The notes: generated by a model not told the origin, from the letters alone. A stretch of DNA of 64,000 bases from Anaerocolumna aminovalerica (GCF_900115365.1 NZ_FOWD01000002.1:1-64000), one strand, 5' to 3'; positions 45,475-55,632 are shown, counted from the first letter of the stretch. Translations and numbers: made by a program.

Positions 45475-46713
45475 TTAATACAATGGATATTTATCCGTTA
45501 ATGTCTTAACCAATTCCATTGCTTTCGTTTTATTTGACTCAACATCTTCAATTAACAGGGCAATTGCTTCTGCAATTACATCCATATCCGCTGTATTCAT
45601 TCCTCTTGTAGTAACAGCAGGTGTTCCAAGTCTGATACCGCTTGTTACATTTGGAGATGCCGGATCATTTGGAATAGTATTTTTATTACATGTAATATTG
45701 GCAGCTTCCAATAGTTTTTCTGCATCTTTTCCGGTAACATCTTTATTTGTAAGATCTACTAACATAAGATGATTATCTGTACCACCGGATACAATTTTAA
45801 ATCCTCTATCCATTAAACCTTTGCACAATGCCTGTGCATTATCAATAATTCTTCCTGCATAATCTTTAAAGCCTGGATCCAATGCTTCTTTAAAACAAAC
45901 TGCTTTTGCAGCAATTACATGCATTAATGGGCCCCCTTGAATTCCTGGGAAGATGGATTTATTCAGCTTATGTTCCGTGGCAAATTCTTCACTGGACAGG
46001 ATCATACCGCCTCTTGGTCCTCTTAATGTTTTATGAGTTGTAGTGGTTACCACATGAGCGTATGGTATGGGACTTTCATGATAGCCTGCTGCAACCAAAC
46101 CTGCAATGTGTGCCATATCAACCATTAGAAAGGCACCAACTTCATCAGCTACTTCTCTGAATTTCTTAAAATCAATTTTTCTTCCATAAGCACTGGCACC
46201 GGCAATGATCATCTTTGGTTTACATTCATGGGCAATTCTTCTTAGTTCATCATAATCAATAAAGCCTTCATCATTCACACCATAAGGAACGATATTATAA
46301 TAAGTACCTGACATATTCACCGGACTGCCGTGTGTTAAATGTCCCCCATGTGCTAAATTCATACCCAGTACTGTTTCACCTGGTTTTACTAATGCAAAAT
46401 ATACCGCCATATTAGCCTGGGCGCCAGAATGGGGCTGCACATTTGCATAAGTACATCCAAATAATTTCTTGGCACGTTGGATAGCTAAATTTTCAGCAAT
46501 ATCAACATATTCACATCCGCCGTAATATCTCTTTCCCGGATATCCCTCTGCATATTTATTCGTTAAGGGGCTTCCCATAGCTGCCATAACTGCCTTACTT
46601 ACAAAGTTCTCAGATGCAATTAATTCGATATGGTCATTTTGTCTTCCTATTTCCTTTTTCATAGCTTCCCCAAGCTCTGGATCAAAAGTTTTAATATCTT
46701 CAAACGAATACAT
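45475..46713 (-). CDS. glyA: serine hydroxymethyltransferase
   Basis: 412 residues. The family runs end to end: [62 protein letters not shown], and the PLP-binding lysine in [16 protein letters not shown]. It converts serine and tetrahydrofolate to glycine and methylene-tetrahydrofolate. It is a single gene with its own terminator. No glycine or folate riboswitch is apparent in the 331-base region upstream, which is shared with divergent adhE. Confidence 0.97.
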   Translation of the reverse strand: MYSFEDIKTFDPELGEAMKKEIGRQNDHIELIASENFVSKAVMAAMGSPLTNKYAEGYPGKRYYGGCEYVDIAENLAIQRAKKLFGCTYANVQPHSGAQANMAVYFALVKPGETVLGMNLAHGGHLTHGSPVNMSGTYYNIVPYGVNDEGFIDYDELRRIAHECKPKMIIAGASAYGRKIDFKKFREVADEVGAFLMVDMAHIAGLVAAGYHESPIPYAHVVTTTTHKTLRGPRGGMILSSEEFATEHKLNKSIFPGIQGGPLMHVIAAKAVCFKEALDPGFKDYAGRIIDNAQALCKGLMDRGFKIVSGGTDNHLMLVDLTNKDVTGKDAEKLLEAANITCNKNTIPNDPASPNVTSGIRLGTPAVTTRGMNTADMDVIAEAIALLIEDVESNKTKAMELVKTLTDKYPLY

Positions 46714-47005
46714 CTTTCTACCTCCACTGACTTTTTGTTGTATTATAGCATATAAAAGTGAATATTAAAAGTTATATTTCCACAGTATGCTTAATAAGAA
46801 TTCCTTATATATAAATATGCACTATACATAATATATAAACCAAATTTTAACTTCCAAAATTTGTTTCATTAATATGAATAGAAATAATACATTATTGTAT
46901 TATTTATTGGTATTTTTATTTTATCTTTTAACATAATATCAATATGTTTAAAAAAATAACTCTTTACAAGGGCCATTTTATCTGCTATATTTTTATCTGT
47001 ACCAA

Positions 47006-47023
47006 TTGTTAAATTTTTAACAA
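47006..47023 (+). promoter_or_regulatory. Rex operator in front of adhE
   Basis: TTGTTAAATTTTTAACAA is a perfect 18-base palindrome that matches the clostridial Rex consensus (TTGTTAA-N4-TTAACAA). It ends 21 bases before the adhE ATG and just before the AGGAGG site. Rex leaves its sites when NADH/NAD rises, so adhE would be switched on when reducing power builds up. The remainder of 46714-47005 is AT-rich with no other signal I can name. Confidence 0.85.
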
Positions 47024-47044
47024 GCAAATTAGGAGGTTACCAAT

Positions 47045-49669
47045 ATGACAAAAAATACACAGCCTACACCCCAGGAACATGTTGACAATTTAGTAAATAA
47101 TGCTCTTACAGCATTAGATGAACTTTTATTATTAGATCAGGAACAAATCGACAATATTGTCCATGAAATGGCTCTTGCCGGACTGGCAAAGCAACAGGAA
47201 CTTGCAAAAATGGCAATAGAAGAAACTAAGAGAGGTATTTACGAGGATAAAATAACTAAGAATATATTTGCTACTGAATATGTATGGCATTCCATTAAAC
47301 ATCAGAAAACAGTGGGAATAATTGAGGATGTTGAAGAAGAAGATTATATGACCGTTGCTGAGCCGGTTGGTGTGGTAGCTGGTGTAACACCGGTAACAAA
47401 CCCTACTTCCACAACTATGTTCAAATGCCTCACCAGTTTAAAAGGCAGAAATCCTATTATCTTTGGTTTTCATCCAGGAGCTCAAAAGTGTTCCACAGCC
47501 GCCGCAAAAACCTTGTTAGATGCTGCTGTAAAAGCAGGTGCACCAAAGAATTGTATACAATGGGTGGAATATCCATCCTTAGAAGCTACTCAGGCATTAA
47601 TGCTGCACCCTAAGGTTTCCATGATATTAGCTACCGGTGGAGCCGGCATGGTGAAACAAGCTTATTCAGCCGGAAAGCCTGCCCTTGGCGTAGGTCCTGG
47701 TAACGTACCATGTTTTATCGAAAAAACTGCCAATTTAAAACGTGCCGTAACTGATCTGGTTTTATCAAAATCCTTTGATAATGGTATGATATGTGCTTCT
47801 GAACAGGCAGTTATTATAGAAGCCTCTGTTTATACAGAAGTGGTAGGTTTAATGAAGAAAGCGGGATGTTACTTTGCTACCAAGGATGAAATCAAACTTT
47901 TGGAACCGGTAGTCATTAACCCTGAAACCGGTAATGTTAACCCTGCAATTGTAGGTAAGTCTCCAGCTACTATTGCTGCTATGGCAGGTATACAGATTCC
48001 TGCAGAAACTAAAGTATTATGTACCGAGTTAGAGGGGGTTGGCCCTGACCATCCACTGTCTAAGGAAAAATTATCACCGGTTCTTGCTGTCTTAAAGGCA
48101 GAGAATGTTGAGAAAGGTTTCCAATATTGTGAGAAAATGATTGATCTTGGAGGACTTGGCCATTCCTCAGTTATTCATTCTAATAATAATGATGTCATCA
48201 ACGAATTCTCCTCAAGAATGAAAACAGGGCGTATCATCGTAAATTCTCCTTCTACCCATGGTGCAATCGGTGATCTGTATAACACTAATGTTCCTTCTCT
48301 TACTCTGGGCTGCGGTACCTATGGCGGTAACTCAACTACTCATAATGTATCAGCCAGAGATTTAGTAAATTACAAACGGGTAGCTAAGAGGAGGGTTAAT
48401 ATGCAATGGTTTAAGATTCCATGTAAAATATATTTTGAATCTGGTTCCATCTCCTACTTATCTAAGATGCCAGAAATATCAAAAGCATTTATTGTTACTG
48501 ATCCATCCATGACAGAATTAGGTTATGTTAACAAGATACTGTATCAGTTAAGAAAACGCGCCGATTATGTACATTGTGAAATATTTGACCAGGTTGAACC
48601 GGATCCTAGCTTGGAAACCATCTTAAAAGGTGTGGATTCCATGAGAAAATTTAATCCTGATGTCATCATTGCCCTGGGTGGTGGTTCTGCAATTGATGCA
48701 GCAAAGGGTATGTGGCTGTTTTATGAACATCCGGAAGCAGATTTTGAAAATATGTCTCTTAAATTCCTAGACATACGTAAAAGGGCATATAAATTCCCTT
48801 CCCTTGGTAATAAAACTAAATTTGTAGCAATCCCTACCACATCCGGTACAGGATCTGAGGTAACCTCTTTTGCAGTTATCTCCGATAAAAAAGAAAATAA
48901 AAAATATCCTTTGGCAGATTATGAATTAACTCCGGATGTAGCAATTATTGACCCTGATTTTGTTATGACGGTTCCAAAGAAGTCCACTGCCTGGACCGGT
49001 ATGGATGTACTGACTCATGCTATAGAAGCATATGTATCCGTACTTGCTTCCGATTATACAGATGCACTTGCTATTCATGCAATTGATATGGTCTTCCAGT
49101 ACCTAAAAGCTTCCTACGATCAAGGTGCAGCCAACCCTATTGCAAGGGAAAAGATGCATAATGCTTCTACCATGGCAGGTATGGCTTTTACAAACGCTTT
49201 TCTTGGAATAAACCATTCACTTGCCCACAAATTAGGTGGAGAATACCATATTCCTCATGGATGTGCTAATGCTATCCTGCTTCCTCATGTAATTCGCTAT
49301 AACGGTGAAGGATGCCCGACCAAATTTAATTCCTTCCCCAAATATGAAAGTTATATCGTAGGTGATAAAATATTTGTATTAATGAAGAAGCTTGGATTCG
49401 CTCCAAAGGATAATGACGATGCCGTAGAAATGTTGGCCGGGAAAGTAGAGGAGTTGAATAAATACCTTGGAATTCCTGCAACTTTAAAAGAGTATGGTTT
49501 GGATGAAAGCGACTTCCTAAAGAAATTACCGGCTCTTGCTGATCTTGCTTTTGGTGATCAATGTACCACTGCCAATCCAAGACTTCCTTTGGTATCTGAA
49601 CTGGAAGAACTTTATCGAGTTGCTTACTACGGTAAAGGTAAAATTCCAAAAAAATCAGAAGCTAAATAG
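47045..49669 (+). CDS. adhE: bifunctional acetaldehyde-CoA / alcohol dehydrogenase AdhE
   Basis: 874 residues. The N-terminal aldehyde dehydrogenase domain (about 1-430) holds the nucleotide site GVTPVTNPTSTTMFK, the GVGPGNVP loop and the catalytic Cys250 in SFDNGMICASEQAV. After a linker, the Fe-ADH domain (about 455-870) has ALGGGSAIDAAKGM, WTGMDVLTHAIEAYVS and the metal-binding INHSLAHKLGGEYHIPHG. It turns acetyl-CoA into ethanol in two steps and reoxidises two NADH; AdhE forms long helical filaments (spirosomes). It is preceded by the Rex operator and followed 21 bases after its stop by a long palindrome. Confidence 0.97.
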   Translation: MTKNTQPTPQEHVDNLVNNALTALDELLLLDQEQIDNIVHEMALAGLAKQQELAKMAIEETKRGIYEDKITKNIFATEYVWHSIKHQKTVGIIEDVEEEDYMTVAEPVGVVAGVTPVTNPTSTTMFKCLTSLKGRNPIIFGFHPGAQKCSTAAAKTLLDAAVKAGAPKNCIQWVEYPSLEATQALMLHPKVSMILATGGAGMVKQAYSAGKPALGVGPGNVPCFIEKTANLKRAVTDLVLSKSFDNGMICASEQAVIIEASVYTEVVGLMKKAGCYFATKDEIKLLEPVVINPETGNVNPAIVGKSPATIAAMAGIQIPAETKVLCTELEGVGPDHPLSKEKLSPVLAVLKAENVEKGFQYCEKMIDLGGLGHSSVIHSNNNDVINEFSSRMKTGRIIVNSPSTHGAIGDLYNTNVPSLTLGCGTYGGNSTTHNVSARDLVNYKRVAKRRVNMQWFKIPCKIYFESGSISYLSKMPEISKAFIVTDPSMTELGYVNKILYQLRKRADYVHCEIFDQVEPDPSLETILKGVDSMRKFNPDVIIALGGGSAIDAAKGMWLFYEHPEADFENMSLKFLDIRKRAYKFPSLGNKTKFVAIPTTSGTGSEVTSFAVISDKKENKKYPLADYELTPDVAIIDPDFVMTVPKKSTAWTGMDVLTHAIEAYVSVLASDYTDALAIHAIDMVFQYLKASYDQGAANPIAREKMHNASTMAGMAFTNAFLGINHSLAHKLGGEYHIPHGCANAILLPHVIRYNGEGCPTKFNSFPKYESYIVGDKIFVLMKKLGFAPKDNDDAVEMLAGKVEELNKYLGIPATLKEYGLDESDFLKKLPALADLAFGDQCTTANPRLPLVSELEELYRVAYYGKGKIPKKSEAK

Positions 49670-49690
49670 AAATTTATCGCAGTAACGTAC

Positions 49691-49924
49691 GCTTTACCCT
49701 GAAGTTGTGTGAAGAACTCAGATAGTGCTAAATGGGTCTTCGAATGACAATTTATACTATGAAGGATAACGTGATGTATATGATTGATTTTGCTACCTTA
49801 CCCTGTCGGCCGGATTACGCAAAATCAATCACATACATCACGTTATCCTAATTTATTTTGTTGAGGTCATTACGAAAACCCATTTAACCTATCTGAGTTC
49901 TCAATTTACACAGTGAGGCAAAGC
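49691..49924 (+). repeat. long palindrome A, 3' of adhE
   Basis: 234 bases, foldable end to end. The central arms (49763-49793 and 49819-49849) pair almost perfectly around a 25-base loop (49794-49818) that reads TACCTTACCCTG... GGATTAC. Outer arms pair GAACTCAGATAG (from 49714) with CTATCTGAGTTC (to 49900), and the ends GCTTTACC / AGGCAAAGC match. It has the same orientation relative to adhE as palindrome B has to the permease gene. The 811-base region 49670-50480 contains no gene. Confidence 0.8.
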
Positions 49925-50229
49925 TGTTTATGGAATAGTTTTCTTTTATTCCTTCATCTCGTACTATTAGTTTTAACACCTTCAAAAATTTTATTTCTTT
50001 CTACTTAAGTATCAAGTATCTTTTAAAAAGAATTAAAATCCTTATCGAACCCTCCAAAACACAATTTATACATTGAGGTAAAGTTTAGGTAATGAAATTT
50101 GTATTTAATTTAGTACCTTAAAATATAATAATTCATTAAGTATGATCATTAGCTATAAAAACATAAAATTAAGCGTGTACATTTTTCTCATAGCTAAGCT
50201 TCTTAGTTACTATAAATTCGGCAATAACA

Positions 50230-50462
50230 GCTTTGCTTCACAACATAAATTGAACTCAGAAAGTGCTTATAGGTTTCGTAATGACTCTCATAAATTAAAT
50301 TAGGATAACAGGGTGCATAGGATTAATTTTGCGTAATCCGGCCGGCAGGGTAAGGTAGCAAAATTAATCTTATACACCCTGTTATCCTTGAATATATAAA
50401 TTGAGTCATATGAAAGCTTTAATAAGCACTTTCTGAGTTCCCAACAAACAACAGAGCAAAGC
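50230..50462 (-). repeat. long palindrome B, 3' of the permease gene
   Basis: 233 bases, the sister of palindrome A in opposite orientation. Central arms (50302-50332 and 50358-50388) enclose a loop (50333-50357) that differs from A by one base. Outer arms are GAACTCAGAAAGTGC (50252-50266) and GCACTTTCTGAGTTC (50426-50440); ends GCTTTGCT / AGAGCAAAGC. It starts 18 bases after the permease stop codon. A third, single end-like sequence (ATTTATACATTGAGGTAAAG) occurs at about 50070 between them. Confidence 0.8.
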
Positions 50463-50480
50463 GTCCACGACAATTTTTAT

Positions 50481-51851
50481 TTATTCTGCTTTTTTTGGTT
50501 TTTCCCCAAATGAAAGGATTAAGTTTAACAGGATACCCACTACAGCTGCAGATGCAATAGCAGGAAACTCAGCTCCAAACATAGGTATCATGCCGTTAGG
50601 AAAACCAAAACTTCCTCCAAGTCCAATAATTAAAATAATAGCAATAACAGCCAAATTCTTAGCTACAAATAAATCCACTTTCTTTTCCATCATAATTGCA
50701 ATACCTTGAGCACCAATAACTCCAAACAAATAAATAGATAGTCCGCCGATTACAGATGTAGGAATAGAGTAAACGATATTTATTAATGGTGTAAAACATG
50801 AAATAATCATTGTAATGATAGCAGCTGCAATAAGTACCGGAACTGAGAATATTTTAGACAGAGCCATTGCACTGATATTCTCCCCGTAATTTGTTCCTGC
50901 CGGTCCTCCGATAAAGCCGGATACAATATCGCCGATACCATCACCAATTAGGTTAAGGCCTAATTTATTTTCAAGATCATAAATCTTATCAGAACCTTTT
51001 TTCTTTGCTAAGTCTTTTACATAAATATCCAATTGATAAATATGGGCTGTAGATTCAGGTATGGTAGCAATTGCAATGGGCATAATGGCTGCAATAGCAG
51101 CTAAATTAGGCTTTGGCAATGTAAAGACAGGCAAGCTGAATATACCGTCTGCTTCCAGTGTATTAAAGTTAATAAAAGGTATTCCTGTTATGGCGCCAAT
51201 AATTGCAGCAGCAATATAACCTGTAAAAAGGCCAAAAAGTATAGGCAGCTGACTTAATTTACCTTTTAGGTATACAGAATATAAAATAGTTGATAATAAT
51301 GTAATAATTGCAATAATCCATGCCATATTGGTGGCAAGGAATGTATCTCCTTCCGCAACTCCAGAAGGAATGGAATGAGCATTTGCCATGGCGCTTACTG
51401 CCAAAGATAAACCAATAATAATAGAAATACTACCGGTAACCGTTGCCGGAAGTATTTTATCTATTGTTGCTTTACCCGAACGTTTAATAATAATTCCTGC
51501 AATAATAGATACAAATCCTGACATTACAATACCAAACTGAGCAATGGAGATCTTGTCATTCAGTGCATAAGAAGAGAAAGTTTCGGCACCCATAATTGAA
51601 ACAATGGCAGCAATGTAAGAGAAACTGGAACCATAATATAAAGGAATCTTTCTGCCGGTAATTAAAATAAAACATAAAGTTGCCAAACCACTGGCAAAAA
51701 TGGTGGTTGATACATGAAAGCCGGTAAGTAGTGCAACTAAAACAGTAGCCGGAAACATAACTATGATTTGCTGAAGAGCAAACGGGATGAGTTCCAGTAT
51801 AGGCGGCCTCTCATCTGGCAGATAGCCAATAGATTGATTTTTTGTTGACAT
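50481..51851 (-). CDS. uracil/xanthine permease family (NCS2) transporter
   Basis: 456 residues with about 14 membrane segments. NCS2 marks are the TM3 region PLYYGSSFSYIAAI, the TM8 acidic motif ATIPESTAHIYQLD and the TM10 motif GGPAGTNYGENISAMAL. The NYGEN form of the last motif resembles uracil permeases (UraA/PyrP) more than xanthine or urate carriers, so a pyrimidine-like or small oxidised heterocycle is the better guess. It ends the gene series of the molybdenum hydroxylase and probably brings in its substrate. Its ribosome site (GAGGT) is provided by hairpin-SD copy 5, three bases ahead of the start. Confidence 0.87.
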   Translation of the reverse strand: MSTKNQSIGYLPDERPPILELIPFALQQIIVMFPATVLVALLTGFHVSTTIFASGLATLCFILITGRKIPLYYGSSFSYIAAIVSIMGAETFSSYALNDKISIAQFGIVMSGFVSIIAGIIIKRSGKATIDKILPATVTGSISIIIGLSLAVSAMANAHSIPSGVAEGDTFLATNMAWIIAIITLLSTILYSVYLKGKLSQLPILFGLFTGYIAAAIIGAITGIPFINFNTLEADGIFSLPVFTLPKPNLAAIAAIMPIAIATIPESTAHIYQLDIYVKDLAKKKGSDKIYDLENKLGLNLIGDGIGDIVSGFIGGPAGTNYGENISAMALSKIFSVPVLIAAAIITMIISCFTPLINIVYSIPTSVIGGLSIYLFGVIGAQGIAIMMEKKVDLFVAKNLAVIAIILIIGLGGSFGFPNGMIPMFGAEFPAIASAAVVGILLNLILSFGEKPKKAE

Positions 51852-51853
51852 TT

Positions 51854-51890
51854 TAACCTCGATTCCGGTGCTTTAGCACCATTATAATAA
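51854..51890 (-). repeat. hairpin-SD repeat, copy 5 (in front of the permease gene)
   Basis: The perfect dyad GGTGCTTTAGCACC at 51867-51880 is followed on the minus strand by GGAATC and GAGGT, then TTAA and the permease ATG at 51851. Over 35 bases it is identical to copy 6 at 56655-56690. Confidence 0.85.
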
Positions 51891-51943
51891 ATATTTACAA
51901 TTTGAAATTAACGGCTTTTGTATAGAGGTTACATTTAAAAATA

Positions 51944-54274
51944 TCATTGTTTTAGTTTCTTTTCCTTTAATGCTTTTAAAATATCTTCCGAAGTTATGGG
52001 CATTCTGTGAAAGCGTACACCAATTGCATTATAAATGGCATTTGCAATACATGGAGCACCGGGAACCATAAGTGGTTCGCCTACCCCCCTTGCACCGTAA
52101 GGTCCTGTAGGCTCTGCATGTTCAACATACTTAACAATAAGTTCAGGGGCATCATCTGCTGTAGGTATCTTATAATCTACAAAACTCTTATTTAGAACCC
52201 TGCCGTTCTGAAGCTTTAGTTCCTCAAATAATGCCGTACCCAATGCCTGAACCATTGCACCTTCACTTTGTGCTGCAAAAAGTGTTGGATTAATAACCTT
52301 TCCTGCGTCAAAACAGGATACCATCTTAAGCACTTTACATGCACCGGTATCGGTATCTATTTCAATTTCACATCCGTTCATGCCCATAGTCCAAAAGGCT
52401 GCCGGATGATGTTTTGCAATACCGGTTTTCTTATCGGTATTTATGTTATTCTCCAGTGTGAATGATCCTACACCAATTGCAGGACCGCCGTATCCGCTGC
52501 CATCATTAAAAGATACCCCCAATGCAAAATCCGATATTGGAAGTTTTCTTTCCGGATAGATCTTATGTGCAACATATCCATCTCTGAATTCCAGGTCTCT
52601 TTTTACTACGCCCATCTTAATCTGTGCAAGATCAAGCACTTTATCTACCAGATCTTCTGCTGCTAACTTAACTGCATTACCTGCACAATAGGTAGTCCGG
52701 CTTGCAACTGTCTGCCACTCGTAAGGAGTATGGTCCGTGTCACCTGAACAAAAGGTAATCTTATCGGGAGATACAGAAAGCACTTCTGCTGCAATCTGTA
52801 CAAGCACCGTTGCTGCACCCTGACCGATTTCCTGTCCACTGCTCATTAAGAAGAAAGTACCATCTTCATTCATTCGGATTATAGCTGAGGAACCTGCGTT
52901 GGTAGGCATGGAAGGGGATTTCCAGCCTGCGGCAATTCCCTTTGCCCGTATCTTATGAGGACCTGCCGGCTGGCAAGGTTTATCATACTCAATCTCCTTA
53001 ACTACCTGGTCAATACAGTCCATAAGTCCGGCAACATCCATTCTCTCACCCATTCCTGTATATCCGCCAGGTTTTATTCCATTCAGCCTTCTTATTTCTA
53101 CTGGTGAGATTCCAACTTTCTCCGCTATTATATCCATGTTCTGTTCAATGGCAAAATGAATTTCACACATACCAAAACCACGGTATGGACCTCCAACGGG
53201 ATGATTGGTATAAACGCAATAGCTGTCAGTCCAGACATTATCAATATCATAAGGCCCTGCTGATGCCCATCCACCTGCCTTAGTTATATTAACACCGTAT
53301 TCCGTATAAGCCCCCCCATCCCATATAAATTCATTGTGAAGTGCTATAATCTTTCCATCCTTACCAACACCGGCTTTAATTCTGGCATGCATACCCTGAC
53401 GGACATAAGCATTTACGAACTCATCTTCACGGGTATAAAGCAGCTTAACAGGACGCCCTTTACAGCGCTTTGCAAGAGGTATAACAATTCCTTCAAGAGT
53501 GGTTCCGGCCTTAGATCCAAAACCGCCCCCAACAGTAGGTGAGATAACCCGTATTTTATTCAGAGGCATTGCAAATGCAACGGAAAGTGCCTGGCGAACT
53601 GCGTAAGGGGACTGACAGCTTGCCCAAACAGTAAGTTTTCCATCTGTATCATATTTTGCAATTGCTGCATGAGGCTCTAATGGAACATGCTGTACATGAG
53701 GGATATAGAAAGAATTCTCAAATACATAGTCTGCCTCTGCAAATCCTTTCTCTGCATCTCCTTTTCTCAGCACGTAATGGTGAGAGATATTGGTTCCCTT
53801 TTCAGGATAAAATATAGGTGCCACTTTATATGTATGGAGATCCGGGTGAATTAAAGGCGCATCCGGTTTCATGGCATCCACTGCATTGATGACCCCAGGT
53901 AATTCTTCATATTCAACTTTAATAAGATCACAAGCCTGCCTTGCTATTTCCGGGGTATCTGCGGCAACAGCGGCAACTGCCTCACCCATATATTTTGCCG
54001 TATCTCCTATCTTTGCCATAAAATACCTGTCTTCCAGATAAAGTCCTGCACGGTTAGGATATTCATCACCTGTTATTACACATTTTACTCCGGGAAGTTT
54101 TTCTGCTTCTGATGTATCAATGGAAAGAATCCTTGCATGGGCATAAGGACTTCTGACACACCAGGCATAAAGCATTCTGGGAAGGCGTATATCATCAACG
54201 TATTCTGCCTCTCCTGTCACTTTCTTAACAGCATCTTTACGTTCATAAGATTGGCCAACATACTTTAATTCCAT
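51944..54274 (-). CDS. molybdenum hydroxylase (xanthine dehydrogenase family), molybdopterin subunit
   Basis: 776 residues, the normal size. Conserved blocks: the N-terminal a/b hammerhead (KKVTGEAEYVDDIRLP), PTVGGGFGSKAGTTLEG, GPYRGFGMCEIHFAIEQ, SSGQEIGQGAATVL, and the active-site glutamate in GARGVGEPLMVPG. It hydroxylates a C-H bond of a heterocycle with water as oxygen source and passes electrons to the Fe-S and FAD subunits. Whether the substrate is xanthine, a pyrimidine or another ring cannot be read. Its ATG overlaps the stop of the 2Fe-2S gene by one base (TAATG). Confidence 0.92.
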   Translation of the reverse strand: MELKYVGQSYERKDAVKKVTGEAEYVDDIRLPRMLYAWCVRSPYAHARILSIDTSEAEKLPGVKCVITGDEYPNRAGLYLEDRYFMAKIGDTAKYMGEAVAAVAADTPEIARQACDLIKVEYEELPGVINAVDAMKPDAPLIHPDLHTYKVAPIFYPEKGTNISHHYVLRKGDAEKGFAEADYVFENSFYIPHVQHVPLEPHAAIAKYDTDGKLTVWASCQSPYAVRQALSVAFAMPLNKIRVISPTVGGGFGSKAGTTLEGIVIPLAKRCKGRPVKLLYTREDEFVNAYVRQGMHARIKAGVGKDGKIIALHNEFIWDGGAYTEYGVNITKAGGWASAGPYDIDNVWTDSYCVYTNHPVGGPYRGFGMCEIHFAIEQNMDIIAEKVGISPVEIRRLNGIKPGGYTGMGERMDVAGLMDCIDQVVKEIEYDKPCQPAGPHKIRAKGIAAGWKSPSMPTNAGSSAIIRMNEDGTFFLMSSGQEIGQGAATVLVQIAAEVLSVSPDKITFCSGDTDHTPYEWQTVASRTTYCAGNAVKLAAEDLVDKVLDLAQIKMGVVKRDLEFRDGYVAHKIYPERKLPISDFALGVSFNDGSGYGGPAIGVGSFTLENNINTDKKTGIAKHHPAAFWTMGMNGCEIEIDTDTGACKVLKMVSCFDAGKVINPTLFAAQSEGAMVQALGTALFEELKLQNGRVLNKSFVDYKIPTADDAPELIVKYVEHAEPTGPYGARGVGEPLMVPGAPCIANAIYNAIGVRFHRMPITSEDILKALKEKKLKQ

Positions 54275-54753
54275 TACCGTTCACCTCCCCTTAAAACTTT
54301 GGCTGCCTCTTCAATAGCTTCAATAATGCGGACATATCCGGTGCATCTGCAAAGATTTCCGGCAATTGCCGTTTTAATCTCTTCACGGGAAGGATTTGGA
54401 TTCTCCTGTAACAGGGCTGTTCCTGACATAATAAAACCCGGTGTACAGAAACCGCACTGTAAAGCTGAAAGTTCAACAAATTGTTTTTGCAATTCTGATA
54501 ATTCACCATCTTTAGTAATACCTTCAATTGTTGTAATATGCATGCCATCAAGTTCAGGAGCCAGAACCAGGCAGGCATTTAGAGGTTTGCCGTCGGCAAT
54601 AATAGTGCATGCACCGCATTCGCCGGCACCGCAGCCTTCTTTTGTACCTGTAAGACAAAGTTCATCACGTAATATATTTAGCATTGTCTTATTCCCATCA
54701 ACATAAAGTTCAACAGGTTCTTCATTTACATAAAAATTAACTTTATATTTCAT
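54274..54753 (-). CDS. molybdenum hydroxylase, 2x[2Fe-2S] subunit
   Basis: 159 residues. The plant-type ferredoxin cluster is bound by GTKEGCGAGECGACTI and the Cys of NACLVLAP; the second cluster by LQCGFCTPGFIMSG and NLCRCTGYVRII. This is the standard small subunit that wires the molybdenum centre to FAD. The start is the ATG at 54753, eight bases after AAGGAGG; the longer frame from 54783 would overlap the FAD gene without a ribosome site. It sits between the FAD and molybdopterin genes in one transcript. Confidence 0.93.
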   Translation of the reverse strand: MKYKVNFYVNEEPVELYVDGNKTMLNILRDELCLTGTKEGCGAGECGACTIIADGKPLNACLVLAPELDGMHITTIEGITKDGELSELQKQFVELSALQCGFCTPGFIMSGTALLQENPNPSREEIKTAIAGNLCRCTGYVRIIEAIEEAAKVLRGGER

Positions 54754-54766
54754 AGCAAGTACCTCC

Positions 54767-55600
54767 TTATGCCAGCTGTTCAAGGCTGCGTCTTACAGTA
54801 ACTTCCACAACATCAAGACGGTATTCCTTTGATGCCCGGATATCACTGATGGGGGAAACCTCTGTACAAGCATGCTTTGCTGCCTCATCTATTAACTCAG
54901 GTGTCAGTTTCTTTTCCTGTAACAAGCTTTCCGTCTCAGGCAGTCTTATGGGGGTAGGTGCCACTGCACCGAATGCCATCCTATAATTATCGCCAATCTT
55001 AAGTACTGTACCACAGATAGTGGCCAAATCTACTTCCTTACGTCTTGAAATTTTTGTAAAAATACCTTTTGCTCCTTCTATATAGGGAACTTTAACACCG
55101 ACAACAATTTCATCAGGCTTTAAAACCGTCTTCCTTACAAAAGTAATAAATTCTGTAATTGGAATTTCTCGTTTTCCTTCTTTTCCAACTATGCATATAT
55201 TTGCTTCACAGACATATAATGGCGTTCCCGTATCACACAAAGGTGAAGCATTTACAATATTGCCCACTAAAGTTGCACGGTTACGAACCTGTTTACTTCC
55301 TACAGAGTGAGCTGCTTCTGAGAGGAACGGATAATATTTTCTAACGTCTTCATTATCACTGATATCATTCATGGTTACACATGCACCGATATACAGACCT
55401 TCTTCTTTGCTAAAAGTAATCTGGTTAAGCCCCGGAATATGCTTAATATCAATAACAAACTCCGGTGCAATAAGACGTTCGCGAAGCTGGATTACTATAT
55501 CTGTTCCGCCGTTTAAGAGAACAGAACGTCCTTCGTGCTCACAACGAAGTGCAACCGCTTCTTCTACTGTTTCCGGCCTCAAATATTGAAATTCTTTCAT
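54767..55600 (-). CDS. molybdenum hydroxylase, FAD-binding subunit
   Basis: 277 residues with the PCMH-type FAD fold: SVLLNGGTDIVIQLRE near residues 26-41, VRNRATLVGNIVNASPLCDT, SRRKEVDLATI, and the C-terminal domain GAVAPTPIRLPETE and DIRASKEYRLDVV. It accepts electrons from the 2Fe-2S subunit and passes them to NAD+ or another acceptor. It is the first of the three hydroxylase genes (order FAD, Fe-S, Mo) and is split from the cyclase gene by a 180-base palindrome. Confidence 0.93.
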   Translation of the reverse strand: MKEFQYLRPETVEEAVALRCEHEGRSVLLNGGTDIVIQLRERLIAPEFVIDIKHIPGLNQITFSKEEGLYIGACVTMNDISDNEDVRKYYPFLSEAAHSVGSKQVRNRATLVGNIVNASPLCDTGTPLYVCEANICIVGKEGKREIPITEFITFVRKTVLKPDEIVVGVKVPYIEGAKGIFTKISRRKEVDLATICGTVLKIGDNYRMAFGAVAPTPIRLPETESLLQEKKLTPELIDEAAKHACTEVSPISDIRASKEYRLDVVEVTVRRSLEQLA

Positions 55601-55632
55601 TGGCCCCTCCTAACAGTTCATATAGATTTAAC

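Noticed and set aside
46714-47005. riboswitch in front of glyA
   Set aside because: No conserved glycine or folate riboswitch core is visible; the sequence is simply AT-rich.
50301-50318. resemblance of palindrome B to the I-SceI homing site
   Set aside because: The match is partial and palindrome A does not keep it, so it is chance.
54299-54706. 135-codon plus-strand frame within the 2Fe-2S subunit gene
   Set aside because: It is a shadow of the ferredoxin-type gene on the other strand, whose cysteine motifs are complete.
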